Part shown: positions 36,576-45,829 of the stretch, one piece after another
Layout: every line of letters begins with the position of its first letter
Position numbering within the stretch: the stretch's first letter is position 1
Origin: Agrobacterium sp. a22-2
GTDB taxonomy: Bacteria; Pseudomonadota; Alphaproteobacteria; Rhizobiales; Rhizobiaceae
Direction of reading: 5' to 3'
DNA length: 64,000 bases
Assembly: GCF_012276985.1 (NCBI RefSeq)
Contig: NZ_JAAXMM010000005.1
Coordinates: 124,001-188,000 of the forward strand
The notes under the pieces: model-generated
Told to the model about the DNA's origin: nothing
The model's database searches: none
The model's input: the letters and a program-made list of their open reading frames with translations, nothing else
Program-made: the position numbers and the translations under genes

Positions 36576-36840
36576 GATTCAGAGTGTGGCGCGGCGCGAC
36601 CTTTGGCACAGATCAGTGTCAGCTTTGTCACACGCCGGCAAGCGTAAGATTAGATAGCGCGACGCACATTTTCTGCGGCGCGTCCTTCTGGACAGATCGA
36701 CGCTCGCTTTCGGAAAACTGCTTTTTTGACCCAAAGCGGACAATTGCCTCACTCAGAACTACTTCGACTTTGCGCCAATTGCGGTCATTATGGTGTCATA
36801 TCATTGCCTTAGGGGCTGTCTCAAACCGGGAGGCCGTTGA
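36576..36840. other. Gene-free stretch with degenerate direct repeat, after tRNA-Asn
   Basis: No credible gene is seen in this 265 bp. It is lower in GC than its surroundings. GCGGCGCG followed by CCTT and ACAGATC occurs twice, at 36591 and 36675 (84 bp apart), with similarity extending over about 40 bases to a shared GCTTT. It looks like decayed or foreign DNA between the tRNA and the kinase-like gene. Confidence 0.45.
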
Positions 36841-37386
36841 ATGGCGCAGGTAATTTTTCTGCACGGAGCTTCGAGCAGCGGCAAATCAACGATTGCGAAA
36901 ACTCTTCAGAAACGCATCGAGAAACCATTCTGGCATATATCGATTGATCACCTGCGTGACGCCGGCGTGCTTCCAACCGAGCGATTTAAGAACGGTGATT
37001 TTCGCTGGGCTGATGCCCGGATGGCCTTCTTCGATGGATTTCACAGGTCTCTGAAGGCCTACGCGGATGCCGGTAACGATCTCATTCTTGAACACATCCT
37101 TGATACAGAGGGATGGCTAGAAACACTTGCCAATCTCTTGGCAAAGCACGATGTCTTCTTTGCCGCTGTGCACTGCCCGCTCGAACTTTTGATTGAACGC
37201 GAAGCGGCGCGAGGTGACAGGCCGATGGGGAGTGCCAAGCGGGATTTCGAGACAATACATGTCGGGAAGACATATGACATCGAATTGCGATCAGAGGACG
37301 GCTCGGTGGCAAACGTCGAGAAGCTACTCATCGCATGGAGAAATGGCGGTCGCTCTTCAAGTTTCGTCGAACTGAAGTCCGCTTAG
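36841..37386 (+). CDS. Chloramphenicol-phosphotransferase-like (CPT family) kinase
   Basis: A 181-residue P-loop kinase. HGASSSGKST (residues 8-17) is the Walker A motif, SIDHLRD resembles the CPT catalytic Asp segment, and DLILEHIL and HCPLELLIEREAARGDRPMG complete the family pattern including the lid arginines. Streptomyces CPT phosphorylates chloramphenicol, but most family members have no known substrate, so a resistance role is not claimed. Codon use is visibly less GC-rich at third positions than in neighbours. With its place just after tRNA-Asn, this suggests horizontal acquisition. Confidence 0.82.
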   Translation: MAQVIFLHGASSSGKSTIAKTLQKRIEKPFWHISIDHLRDAGVLPTERFKNGDFRWADARMAFFDGFHRSLKAYADAGNDLILEHILDTEGWLETLANLLAKHDVFFAAVHCPLELLIEREAARGDRPMGSAKRDFETIHVGKTYDIELRSEDGSVANVEKLLIAWRNGGRSSSFVELKSA

Positions 37387-37542
37387 GGTCGAAAGGACCG
37401 CTGGAGGGAAATGGCATTTTCTACATGACACCTGACGCATCACTTGTGACAAAAGTATCCCCCTACTCCCAATCCCCCTAAACGAACAAAGGCGACTTCG
37501 CGGCCGCCTCTGCTTTATGTCCTTGAACGAAGCCCTCAGGCC

Positions 37543-37878
37543 TCATTCGTGGATGGTGTACGATCCCATTTCGCAGAGGTTCTGGGTGTCTTCGGTGGTG
37601 TCGAGGGTGGCGCTGCCTTCGAATTCCATGCGCATGTCATATTCGCAGACGGTGCGGCCGTCGGCGATCGTCAGTTCGATCGTTTCGCCCGGCTCCAGCA
37701 CCTGCGAGCCGAAAACATCGCCTTCCCAGTCGTCAACGCCGACCGGTGAGGTGTAGAAATGGGTCAGTGTGGATTTGGTATTGTTCTTCAAGGTGAAGAC
37801 CAGGTCTTCGGCCTGAGCGATACCGGCGGAAAAGGTCACCATTGCCAGGACGGCGGCAGCGGAAAGAAGGCGGGTCAT
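37543..37878 (-). CDS. Small secreted protein of unknown function
   Basis: A 111-residue protein with a clear signal peptide (MTRLLSAAAVLAMVTFSAGIAQA, cleavage near residue 23). The mature part of about 88 residues is acidic and beta-rich (LVFTLKNNTKSTLTHFYTSP, VLEPGETIELTIADG), with two Cys (in TVCEYD and NLCEMG) that may form a disulfide. Similar short periplasmic proteins are found across Rhizobiales, without known function. It stands alone in its strand context. Confidence 0.75.
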   Translation of the reverse strand: MTRLLSAAAVLAMVTFSAGIAQAEDLVFTLKNNTKSTLTHFYTSPVGVDDWEGDVFGSQVLEPGETIELTIADGRTVCEYDMRMEFEGSATLDTTEDTQNLCEMGSYTIHE

Positions 37879-38101
37879 GTCTGCAAATCTCCGAGCCCGA
37901 GATTGGGCGGAAATTTCTTATCTGAGCTGCAATAAAGCGCAATCGTGCAGGCCCATTGTCCCAATAATGGTCCGGGCGACGAGGCGATTTCGCGCCAAAA
38001 TCCGCCGAAAGTTGTAGACGGCATGGTGCCCTGCCCAATCCGCACCGGTTGGCGCACCGTATAGAGCACACCGATAACGCCTGCCAGAAATCGAGTTGCC
38101 A

Positions 38102-39553
38102 ATGCCAGATGCCGACCATGCCCCCATCCTCCTGTGGTTTCGCAAGGACCTCAGGCTGAACGACAATCTGGCTCTATCGGCGGCAGCGGCCACCGGCCGG
38201 CCGGTCATTCTCCTCTATATCCGCGATACCGGGGCGGCCGGCACCGGGCCTCTCGGCGGCGCGCAGGCCTGGTGGCTGCATCACTCGCTGACGGCGCTTG
38301 ACGCATCGCTCAAAGGCATCGGCAGCCGGCTGGTGCTTCGAAGCGGCGACAGTGCCGATGCGCTGCTAGATCTGCTGAAACAGACTTCGGCTGGAGCGGT
38401 TTACTGGAACCGGCGCTACGATCCGGCCGGTATCGCGATCGACACGGCGATCAAGGCCATGCTGACTGAGCAGGGATACGAGGTGAAGAGCTTTGCCGGG
38501 CAATTGCTGCACGAGCCCTCACGGGTGAAGACCGGCAGCGGCGGCCCCTACCGGGTCTATACGCCGTTCTGGCGGGCGCTGGAGGCGAGCGGCGAACCGG
38601 CCGAACCGATCGCCGCCCCGGACATGCTGCCAGCACCGACCGACTGGCCGCAAAGCGAGCCCTTGGAGGATTGGTCCCTGCTACCGAAGCGCCCCGATTG
38701 GGCAAGGCATTTTTCCGAGGTCTGGACGCCTGGCGAGACCGGCGCCCTGGCGCGGCTTGGTGATTTCGTCAAAGACGGATTGGCAGGCTACAAGGCCGAG
38801 CGCGACTTTCCGGCCCGGCCTTCGACATCGCGGCTGTCGCCGCATCTGGCGCTTGGCGAGATTTCACCGCGGCGTATCTGGCGTGCGACGCGCGGACTGT
38901 CGGATCGGATTGCCGCCGAGGACATCACGCATTTCCGCAAGGAACTGGTGTGGCGGGATTTCTCCTATCACCTGCTGTTTCATTGTCCCGACCTTGCGAC
39001 GAAAAACTGGAACCCGCGCTTCGATGCCTTTCCGTGGAAAGAGGCGCCGGATCTGTTTAGACGCTGGACGCGTGGTGAGACCGGCTATCCGATCGTCGAT
39101 GCCGGCATGCGCCAACTCTGGCGGCATGGCATCATACACAACCGGGTGCGCATGATCGTCGCCTCCTTCCTGATCAAGGACCTGATGATTGACTGGCGCG
39201 ACGGCGAGCGCTGGTTTCGCGATACGCTGGTCGATGCCGACCCGGCGTCGAATGCCGCCAGCTGGCAATGGGTGGCGGGATCGGGGGCCGATGCGGCTCC
39301 GTTTTTCCGGATCTTCAACCCGATCACCCAGGGCGAGAAATTCGATCCGGACGGCGATTATGTGCGGGCGTTCGTGCCGGAGCTTGCCCGCCTCGACAAT
39401 CGCTTTATCCACAAGCCGTTCGAGGCTCCCTTAAGCGAGCTGAAAAGGGCCGGCGTGGTGCTGGGAAAGACCTATCCGGCGCCGATCGTCGACCACAAAC
39501 GAGCCCGCGAGCAGGCGCTTGCAGCCTATAAGGCGGTTTCGGGGTCCGACTGA
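38102..39553 (+). CDS. phrB: Deoxyribodipyrimidine photolyase, class I
   Basis: Repairs UV-induced cyclobutane pyrimidine dimers using light, FAD and an antenna chromophore. The 483-residue protein starts with LLWFRKDLRLNDN (antenna domain) and has the FAD-binding and DNA-binding region GETGYPIVDAGMRQLW, then NRVRMIVASFLIKDL and WQWVAGSGADAAPFFRIFNP. These are textbook photolyase blocks, and the tryptophan electron chain appears intact. The ATG at 38102 is chosen; a TTG two codons earlier is possible. Confidence 0.95.
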   Translation: MPDADHAPILLWFRKDLRLNDNLALSAAAATGRPVILLYIRDTGAAGTGPLGGAQAWWLHHSLTALDASLKGIGSRLVLRSGDSADALLDLLKQTSAGAVYWNRRYDPAGIAIDTAIKAMLTEQGYEVKSFAGQLLHEPSRVKTGSGGPYRVYTPFWRALEASGEPAEPIAAPDMLPAPTDWPQSEPLEDWSLLPKRPDWARHFSEVWTPGETGALARLGDFVKDGLAGYKAERDFPARPSTSRLSPHLALGEISPRRIWRATRGLSDRIAAEDITHFRKELVWRDFSYHLLFHCPDLATKNWNPRFDAFPWKEAPDLFRRWTRGETGYPIVDAGMRQLWRHGIIHNRVRMIVASFLIKDLMIDWRDGERWFRDTLVDADPASNAASWQWVAGSGADAAPFFRIFNPITQGEKFDPDGDYVRAFVPELARLDNRFIHKPFEAPLSELKRAGVVLGKTYPAPIVDHKRAREQALAAYKAVSGSD

Positions 39554-39696
39554 CGATAACGGCCCGGCGGAAAACCTGAGCTGGAGGCATGGTTTTTCTG
39601 ATCCTTACCGACGGAGGGAATGGCATTTCTTGCCTTCGGATGCTTGCGGTCTGAAAAGACAGGCCCTAACTTCCGCGGAAACAGAAGGCAGATCCC

Positions 39697-40734
39697 ATGG
39701 CATTCCACCCCTCCGTTCTCGACGCGATCGGCAATACGCCCCTGATCCGCCTGAAAGGCGCCTCGCAGGCGACCGGATGCACCATTCTCGGCAAGGCCGA
39801 ATTTCTCAATCCCGGCCAGTCGGTCAAGGATCGCGCCGCCCTGTTCATCATCCGAGATGCGGAGAAACGCGGCCTGCTGCGGCCGGGCGGCGTGATCGTC
39901 GAAGGCACGGCCGGCAATACCGGCATCGGCCTGACGCTGGTCGCCAAGGCGCTCGGCTATCGCACCGTCATCGTCATTCCGGAAACCCAGAGCCAGGAAA
40001 AGAAGGACGCGCTGCGGCTGCTCGGGGCCGAGCTGGTCGAGGTGCCGGCGGTTCCCTACAAGAATCCCAATAATTACGTCAAACTGTCCGGCCGGCTGGC
40101 GGCCCAGCTTGCCAAATCCGAGCCGAACGGTGCCATCTGGGCCAACCAGTTCGACAATACCGTCAACCGCGATGCCCATATCGCCACGACGGCCCGCGAG
40201 ATTTTTGACCAGACCGCCGGCGAAGTGGACGGTTTCATCTGCGCGGTCGGCTCGGGCGGCACGCTGGCCGGCGTCGGCATGGGCCTGCGCGCCATGAAGC
40301 CCGGCGTGAAGATCGGCCTTGCCGATCCGGAAGGCGCGGCTCTCTACGAATTCTACACGAATGGCGAGTTGAAATCCTCGGGCTCGTCGATCACCGAAGG
40401 CATCGGCCAGGGCCGCATCACCGCCAATCTCGAAGGGTTTACGCCGGATTTCGCCTATCAGATCCCCGATAGCGAAGCGCTGCCGGTCATCTTCGATCTG
40501 GTCGAGAACGAAGGCCTTTGCCTCGGCGGTTCGTCGGGCATCAACATTGCCGGCGCGATCCGGCTGGCGCGCGACCTCGGGCCTGGGCACACGATCGTCA
40601 CCGTGCTCTGCGATTACGGCAACCGCTACCAGTCCAAACTGTTCAACCCGGACTTCCTGGCCTCCAAGGGCCTGCCGAAGCCGGAATGGCTGGCGCATGT
40701 GACTGACTACACCCTGCCCCTCGAGACTGTCTGA
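39697..40734 (+). CDS. cysK: Cysteine synthase A family (PLP-dependent)
   Basis: Makes cysteine from O-acetylserine and sulfide, or a close reaction. The 345-residue protein has the PLP lysine K44 in NPGQSVKDRAA, the substrate loop EGTAGNTGIGL and the PLP-phosphate loop GSGGTLAGVG. It is somewhat longer than standard CysK and reads like the alphaproteobacterial variant often called cysteine synthase A. It starts a run with alaX (10 bp away) and sseA::GNAT (23 bp further), which looks like one operon for cysteine and sulfur handling. Confidence 0.9.
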   Translation: MAFHPSVLDAIGNTPLIRLKGASQATGCTILGKAEFLNPGQSVKDRAALFIIRDAEKRGLLRPGGVIVEGTAGNTGIGLTLVAKALGYRTVIVIPETQSQEKKDALRLLGAELVEVPAVPYKNPNNYVKLSGRLAAQLAKSEPNGAIWANQFDNTVNRDAHIATTAREIFDQTAGEVDGFICAVGSGGTLAGVGMGLRAMKPGVKIGLADPEGAALYEFYTNGELKSSGSSITEGIGQGRITANLEGFTPDFAYQIPDSEALPVIFDLVENEGLCLGGSSGINIAGAIRLARDLGPGHTIVTVLCDYGNRYQSKLFNPDFLASKGLPKPEWLAHVTDYTLPLETV

Positions 40735-40744
40735 GACAGAACCG

Positions 40745-41482
40745 ATGCCGACACAAGCCCTTTACCGCGACGACTTCTACCTGGCGACCTGCGAGGCCGT
40801 GGTGACGGCGGTGCATGACGATGGCGGCATCGAACTCGACCAGACCTGCTTTTACGCCACATCAGGCGGCCAGCCCGGCGATACGGGATTTCTGGAGCGG
40901 GCCGACGGGGCGAAGATCGCGCTCGGGCAGACCCGGCATGGCGAAACCAAGGACATCATCATCCACGTGCCGCTGGACGGCGAGGTCTTGCCCTCGGTCG
41001 GTGAAAAGCTGGTGCTGCATGTCGACTGGGCGCGGCGCTACAGGCTGATGCGCATGCACACCGCCTGCCATCTGCTGTCGGTGGTCTGCTCCTATCCCAT
41101 CACCGGTGCGGCGGTCGGCGAGGAGGAAAGCCGGGTCGATTTCGACATGTCGGAGACGATCGACCGCGACCAGGTCACGGCCGAGCTGATGAAACTGGTC
41201 GAAGAGAACCATCCCATCACGCTGCAATGGATCACCGACGACGAGTTGATCGCCAATCCGGGCATCGTCAAATCGAAGAATGTCCGCCCGCCGATCGGCC
41301 TTGGCCGCGTCAGCCTGGTCTGCATCGGCGAGAATTCCGCCGTTGACAGCCAGCCCTGCGGCGGCACACATGTATCCGAGACCCAAGAGGTCGGCGCGAT
41401 TCACATCGCCAAAATCGAAAAGAAGGGCAAGGAGAACCGCCGGTTCCGCATTCGCTTCGGAGCCCCGGCCGATCCTGCCTGA
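40745..41482 (+). CDS. alaX: Alanyl-tRNA editing protein AlaX
   Basis: Stand-alone editing domain that hydrolyses mischarged Ser- or Gly-tRNA(Ala). The 245-residue protein has the two zinc motifs HTACH and CGGTHV of the AlaRS editing domain, plus TSGGQPGDTG near the N-terminus. It lacks the synthetase domains. Its place between cysteine synthase and a mercaptopyruvate sulfurtransferase suggests cotranscription; a role in keeping translation accurate when serine and cysteine pools change is inference. Confidence 0.93.
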   Translation: MPTQALYRDDFYLATCEAVVTAVHDDGGIELDQTCFYATSGGQPGDTGFLERADGAKIALGQTRHGETKDIIIHVPLDGEVLPSVGEKLVLHVDWARRYRLMRMHTACHLLSVVCSYPITGAAVGEEESRVDFDMSETIDRDQVTAELMKLVEENHPITLQWITDDELIANPGIVKSKNVRPPIGLGRVSLVCIGENSAVDSQPCGGTHVSETQEVGAIHIAKIEKKGKENRRFRIRFGAPADPA

Positions 41483-41505
41483 CGCAAGGCCCAAGGGAGA
41501 ATAGC

Positions 41506-42939
41506 ATGCCAGCGGAAAAAAGCCGTTTTGTCGTATCTGCCGACTGGGTGGAGAAACAGCTCGGCGCGCCGGATTTCAGAATCGTCGACGCCTCCTGGTA
41601 TCTGCCGGCCCATAAGCGCAATGGTGCGCTTGAATACGCCGCGGGACATATTCCCGGCGCTGTATTCTTCGACCAGGACGCCATTGCCGACCACACGACC
41701 AACCTTCCCCACTCCCTGCCCGCGCCGGAATTCTTTGCCGCCGAAATGGGAAAACTGGGTCTGCGGACCACGGACACGATCGTCGTCTACGACGGCCCCG
41801 GATTCTTTTCGGCGCCACGCATCTGGTGGATGCTACGCGTCATGGGGGCTCAGAGCGTCTACATTCTCGAGGGCGGCCTGGACGGCTGGAAGAAGGACGA
41901 CCGGCCATTGCAGACCGACCTGCCGGAACCGGCCACCACCATTTTCGACGTCGCCTTCGACCGCAGCCGCGTCACGTCCTTTTCCGACATGATGGAGATC
42001 GTTGAAGCCGGCACACGGCAGATCGCCGACGCACGGCCGGCCGGCCGCTTTACCGGCGACGAGCCCGAGCCGCGCGAGGGCATGCGCTCGGGCCATATGC
42101 CCGGCGCCCGCAGCGTTCCGGCCAGCATTCTCTCCGAAAACGGCCAGTTGAAGGACCTCGCAGCGCTCCGCTCGATCTTCAACGCCGCCGACATCGACCT
42201 TTCGAAGCCGGTCGTCACCAGCTGCGGCTCGGGTGTCACCGCCGCCGTGATCACGCTGGCGCTGGAATCGCTCGGCCATCACGACAATACGCTCTATGAC
42301 GGCTCCTGGTCGGAATGGGGAAGCCGGGCGGAAACGCCCGTCGTCACCGGCGCGGCCGAGGAACTGGTCCATGCGCCGCATGGGCCGCTGCATGCCCATG
42401 TCACCCAGCTGGAGATGACGGCAGCACCGAAGGCGAGCCTGCCGGTGCCGGTCAATATCCAGACGGCGATCATGCGCACGATCGACATTCCCCTGCCGTT
42501 CTACCGCTTTCTGCACCGCCAGGTCGGGGCGCGCTGGCACTGGTACCAGCGGCTGCGCATGAGCGATGCCGAGCTGAAGGCCATCGTCCACAGTCCCAAG
42601 GTGTCGATCAGCGTGCTCTACGTCAACGGCGCGCCGGCCGGCTTCTACGAGTTTTCGCAGGTCAGCGAAGAGGTGGTCGAACTCTCCTATTTCGGGCTAT
42701 TCGAACATGCGCTCGGCATGGGGCTTGGCAAATGGTTCCTGCTGCAGGCGCTCTATGCCGCCTGGCAGAACAATCCGCAGAAGGTCACGGTCACCACCAA
42801 TACGCTGGACCATCCGCGCGCCCTGCAGCTCTACCAGCGCTTCGGCTTCTCGCCGGTCAATACCTATGACGCGCTGGTCGAGCCGGTCTCGGAAGCGGAA
42901 CTCCTGCAGATGATGCGGCGCGATCGCGCCTCGCTCTGA
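41506..42939 (+). CDS. sseA: 3-mercaptopyruvate sulfurtransferase fused to a GNAT acetyltransferase
   Basis: A single 477-residue frame. Residues 1-280 are a two-domain rhodanese of the SseA type. The first domain is the non-catalytic one (Asp96 where the Cys would be), and the second has Cys240 in CGSGVTA, the mercaptopyruvate sulfurtransferase signature. Residues 290-477 read as a GNAT acetyltransferase, with GLFEHALGMGLGKWFL as the acetyl-CoA loop and HPRALQLYQRFGFSP near the end. In related bacteria these two functions are normally separate genes. No stop codon or frameshift separates them here. It follows cysK and alaX. Confidence 0.88.
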   Translation: MPAEKSRFVVSADWVEKQLGAPDFRIVDASWYLPAHKRNGALEYAAGHIPGAVFFDQDAIADHTTNLPHSLPAPEFFAAEMGKLGLRTTDTIVVYDGPGFFSAPRIWWMLRVMGAQSVYILEGGLDGWKKDDRPLQTDLPEPATTIFDVAFDRSRVTSFSDMMEIVEAGTRQIADARPAGRFTGDEPEPREGMRSGHMPGARSVPASILSENGQLKDLAALRSIFNAADIDLSKPVVTSCGSGVTAAVITLALESLGHHDNTLYDGSWSEWGSRAETPVVTGAAEELVHAPHGPLHAHVTQLEMTAAPKASLPVPVNIQTAIMRTIDIPLPFYRFLHRQVGARWHWYQRLRMSDAELKAIVHSPKVSISVLYVNGAPAGFYEFSQVSEEVVELSYFGLFEHALGMGLGKWFLLQALYAAWQNNPQKVTVTTNTLDHPRALQLYQRFGFSPVNTYDALVEPVSEAELLQMMRRDRASL

Positions 42940-42968
42940 TCTGCCCCATTTGATCTGACCTGCGACGG

Positions 42969-43796
42969 CTATTTCTTCTGGCTCTTGAAATAGCCGTCGA
43001 TCAGGGAGACATGCTGGACCGCCAGTTCGTAGCACAGCGTCAATTGCCGCTCCTGCGGATGCCAGTAGGCGTTCGGTTCGCCACAGCTTTTCGCCGTGAG
43101 CGTGATGCCGTCCTTGAACGCGTAGGTGCCTGAAAAACTTTCCGCGACGATTTCCAGCACCTTTGCGTCCTGCAGCACGTCGGCGAACATCTGCAGCGCC
43201 TCCTCGCCGGCCGGCTCGTAGCGGATATCGAACTTGGCGACCTTGCCATTCTTCGCCAGGTGAGGCTCCAGCAGGCTTGCCCAACTCGCCTTGGTCCGCT
43301 CATATTCGACAACGCATTCCTCGCGACGGGACTGCGGGAAATCCATCGAATCGGCAAATACCTTGAAGTACTCCGCATCGGCGCCGGTCATCATGCAGAG
43401 GATCTGATAGGCGCGCTGCCGGTCCAGCGCGTGAGTATCGAGGAACTCGCTTTCGACGAACACCTCCTTGCTGTCGTCGAGCAGGAACCAGCCGTCGGCG
43501 GCATCCTGGATCGCCTGGTCGAATTCGTCGGTGTCGCTTTCGAGCATCAGGATGGCCGACAGCGCATCGACGGCATCCTCCTCGCGGCCGAGCACCGGCA
43601 GGCCGAATTCCGAGATCAGCATATGGCCGGCTTCGTGAAACAGCACGAAGATCGCATTGTTGACGATGAAGGTGCGGGCCTCGGCCGCCTGCTCGGGCGT
43701 CGGCCCTTCGCTGTCGCCGACCGCCTCGGCCGGTGCCGCCGACAGCGCTCCCCACAATCCCAGAGCAGCAATCAGTGCGACGATCCGCGTTTTCAT
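42969..43796 (-). CDS. Exported DUF4344 metallopeptidase-like protein
   Basis: A 275-residue protein with a signal peptide (about residues 1-25). FHEAGHML (HEXXH zinc motif, about residues 53-58) follows the signal region, and the remainder matches the DUF4344 family of putative metallopeptidases (AADGWFLLDDS, DFPQSRREECVVEYERTKASW). Three to four Cys in the mature part may form disulfides. Substrate unknown. It is convergent with the sseA::GNAT gene and divergent from the DUF1203 gene. Confidence 0.85.
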   Translation of the reverse strand: MKTRIVALIAALGLWGALSAAPAEAVGDSEGPTPEQAAEARTFIVNNAIFVLFHEAGHMLISEFGLPVLGREEDAVDALSAILMLESDTDEFDQAIQDAADGWFLLDDSKEVFVESEFLDTHALDRQRAYQILCMMTGADAEYFKVFADSMDFPQSRREECVVEYERTKASWASLLEPHLAKNGKVAKFDIRYEPAGEEALQMFADVLQDAKVLEIVAESFSGTYAFKDGITLTAKSCGEPNAYWHPQERQLTLCYELAVQHVSLIDGYFKSQKK

Positions 43797-43965
43797 GAAA
43801 ACCCCCGTTTCCCGCCTGCGTCATGCAAAGGCGCGGGCAAAGTTAGCGGAGCGGCGAGAGGATATAAAACGCCAAGATTGGGCGAATTCGCTGGGATGCG
43901 CAGGTTTCGGGTGGCTTGGGCGTTGGCTGCCCGTGACAATGGGGCACACATCCAAGGAGAGCCCC

Positions 43966-44439
43966 ATGACCGATATCCGTTTCACCGCCATGCCGACCGA
44001 GACTGCAAAGCAGTACTGGGGCGGAGCGCCCGATGCCTATGACATGGCGCCCGAACGGGCAATCTCGCCCGGCGGCGGACTGCCCTGCCGCCACTGCCTG
44101 GGCCTGATCGAAAAAGGTGCTCCCTTTCTCATCCTCGCCTATCGCCCGTTTCCGGTGCTTCAACCCTATGCGGAAACCGGCCCGATCTTCCTGCACGCGG
44201 AGGCCTGCGACCGCTTCGGCGGTGGCGACACACTCCCCGAAATCCTCACGACGAGCCCGGACTACATCCTGCGCGGCTATGGCCACCAGGACCGGATTGT
44301 CTACGGCACCGGCGCCGTCACCCCGATGGAAAACATTTCCGCTCGAGCGGACGAACTGCTGGCGCGCGACGATATTGCCTATGTGCATGTGCGCTCGGCC
44401 CGCAACAATTGCTACCAGTGCCGCATCGACCGGGTCTGA
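43966..44439 (+). CDS. DUF1203 domain protein
   Basis: A 157-residue soluble protein of the DUF1203 family. Conserved features are PCRHCLGLI (a Cys pair), FLILAYRPFP, IFLHAEACDR and the C-terminal RSARNNCYQCRIDR with another Cys pair, so a metal site is possible. Function unknown. AAGGAGA lies five bases before the ATG, a strong ribosome-binding site. A GC hairpin follows. Confidence 0.85.
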   Translation: MTDIRFTAMPTETAKQYWGGAPDAYDMAPERAISPGGGLPCRHCLGLIEKGAPFLILAYRPFPVLQPYAETGPIFLHAEACDRFGGGDTLPEILTTSPDYILRGYGHQDRIVYGTGAVTPMENISARADELLARDDIAYVHVRSARNNCYQCRIDRV

Positions 44440-44455
44440 AGTCGAGACAAAAAGA

Positions 44456-44480
44456 GCCGGCCAGACGAGATCTGGCCGGC
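44456..44480. terminator. Hairpin between convergent DUF1203 and ald genes
   Basis: GCCGGCCAGA and TCTGGCCGGC form a perfect 10-bp stem with a CGAGA loop, 16 bp after the DUF1203 stop. Preceded by AAAAAG, which gives a T run for transcription from the ald side. Confidence 0.75.
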
Positions 44481-44554
44481 CCTGAACGGACGCATCACCG
44501 CATTATTTTTGGACCTGACTCTGCGGGATGCGTCCTGAAAAACCTCACGTCGCG

Positions 44555-45673
44555 TCAGGCAACGTTCAGGACACTTTCCGGGCTGTAAGCCTCATAGCCA
44601 AGCGCCTCTGCCACCGGCTTGTTGGTGATGCGGCCCTTGTGGACATTCAGGCCATTGCGCAGATGCCGATCCTCGGCGATGGCGCGCAGGCCGCGATCGG
44701 CCAAAGCCAGGCCATGGACCAGCGTGGCATTGTTCAGCGCCTGGGTGGATGTCACCGGCACGGCGCCGGGCATGTTGGCCACGCAATAATGCACGATGCC
44801 GTCGACTTCATAGGTCGGCTCGGAATGGGTCGTGGCATGCGACGTCTCGAAGCAGCCGCCCTGGTCGATCGCCACGTCGACGATGACAGCGCCCTTCTGC
44901 ATGCCGGACAGCATTTCGCGGGTGACGAGTTTGGGGGCTGCGGCGCCGGGAATCAGCACGGCACCGATCACCAGGTCGGCGGCAAAGACTTCCTGCTCCA
45001 GCGCATCGATGGTCGAATAGACGGTGTGAACCCGGCCGGCAAAGAGATCGTCGAGCTGACGCAGGCGCGGCAGCGAACGGTCAAGGATGGTGACATCGGC
45101 GCCAAGGCCGGCGGCCATGCGGGCCGCATGCAGGCCGACGACGCCGCCGCCGATGACGGCCACCTTGGCCGGCAGAACGCCCGGAACGCCACCGAGCAGG
45201 ATGCCACGGCCGCCATGGGCCTTCTGCAGCGCCGTCGCGCCGGCCTGGATGGCCAGACGACCGGCAACTTCTGACATCGGCGCCAAAAGCGGCAGGCCAC
45301 CGCGCTCGTCGGTTACAGTCTCATAGGCAATGGCGGTCACGCCGCTGTCCAGCAGGCCCTTGGTCTGCTCCGGATCGGGCGCCAGGTGTAGATAGGTGTA
45401 GAGGATCTGGCCGTCGCGCAACTGCGCCCATTCCGAGGGCTGCGGTTCCTTGACCTTGACCACCATGTCGGACTTGGCAAAGACGTCTTTGGCGGTCGCA
45501 GCGATCTTCGCGCCGGCGGCCATATAGGCGCCATCGTCCGCGCCGATGCCGGCACCGGCTCCCGTCTCGACCAGAACCTCATGGCCATGGGCCACATATT
45601 CCCGGACGGCACCGGGCGTCAGCCCAACACGATATTCATGGTTTTTGATTTCCTTCGGGCAACCGACACGCAT
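44555..45673 (-). CDS. ald: Alanine dehydrogenase
   Basis: NAD-dependent oxidative deamination of L-alanine to pyruvate and ammonium, or the reverse. The 372-residue hexameric-type enzyme begins [20 protein letters not shown], has catalytic Lys (VKVKEPQP) and His (YTYLHLAPD) and the NAD motif [18 protein letters not shown]. Divergent from an Lrp-type gene 156 bp away, the classic ald/aldR layout in rhizobia, so alanine-dependent activation is expected. Confidence 0.96.
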   Translation of the reverse strand: MRVGCPKEIKNHEYRVGLTPGAVREYVAHGHEVLVETGAGAGIGADDGAYMAAGAKIAATAKDVFAKSDMVVKVKEPQPSEWAQLRDGQILYTYLHLAPDPEQTKGLLDSGVTAIAYETVTDERGGLPLLAPMSEVAGRLAIQAGATALQKAHGGRGILLGGVPGVLPAKVAVIGGGVVGLHAARMAAGLGADVTILDRSLPRLRQLDDLFAGRVHTVYSTIDALEQEVFAADLVIGAVLIPGAAAPKLVTREMLSGMQKGAVIVDVAIDQGGCFETSHATTHSEPTYEVDGIVHYCVANMPGAVPVTSTQALNNATLVHGLALADRGLRAIAEDRHLRNGLNVHKGRITNKPVAEALGYEAYSPESVLNVA

Positions 45674-45829
45674 TCAGCGTTCCTCTCTCGTTTGAATGGC
45701 TTTCGCCGTCTTTTTCCACCGCACGAAGAAACCAGAATTTCCGGTGAATGTCCTTGCGAAGAGCGATTGCAGAACAGTCGATTTTCGATGATCATTGCGT
45801 ATATTCGTCATTTTTCGAAGGTTCCACGC

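Noticed and set aside
36566..36853. Possible 95-codon gene between tRNA-Asn and the CPT-like gene
   Set aside because: Starts in the terminator tail, overlaps the next gene, has no ribosome-binding site and no family likeness. Treated as gene-free.
37875..38102. Possible 75-codon minus-strand gene upstream of the small secreted protein
   Set aside because: No motif, no signal, no ribosome-binding site; most likely leader DNA between divergent genes.
43657..43965. N-terminal extension of the DUF1203 gene
   Set aside because: The extension runs antisense to the DUF4344 gene, while a strong AAGGAGA lies just before the ATG at 43966, where family sequence begins.
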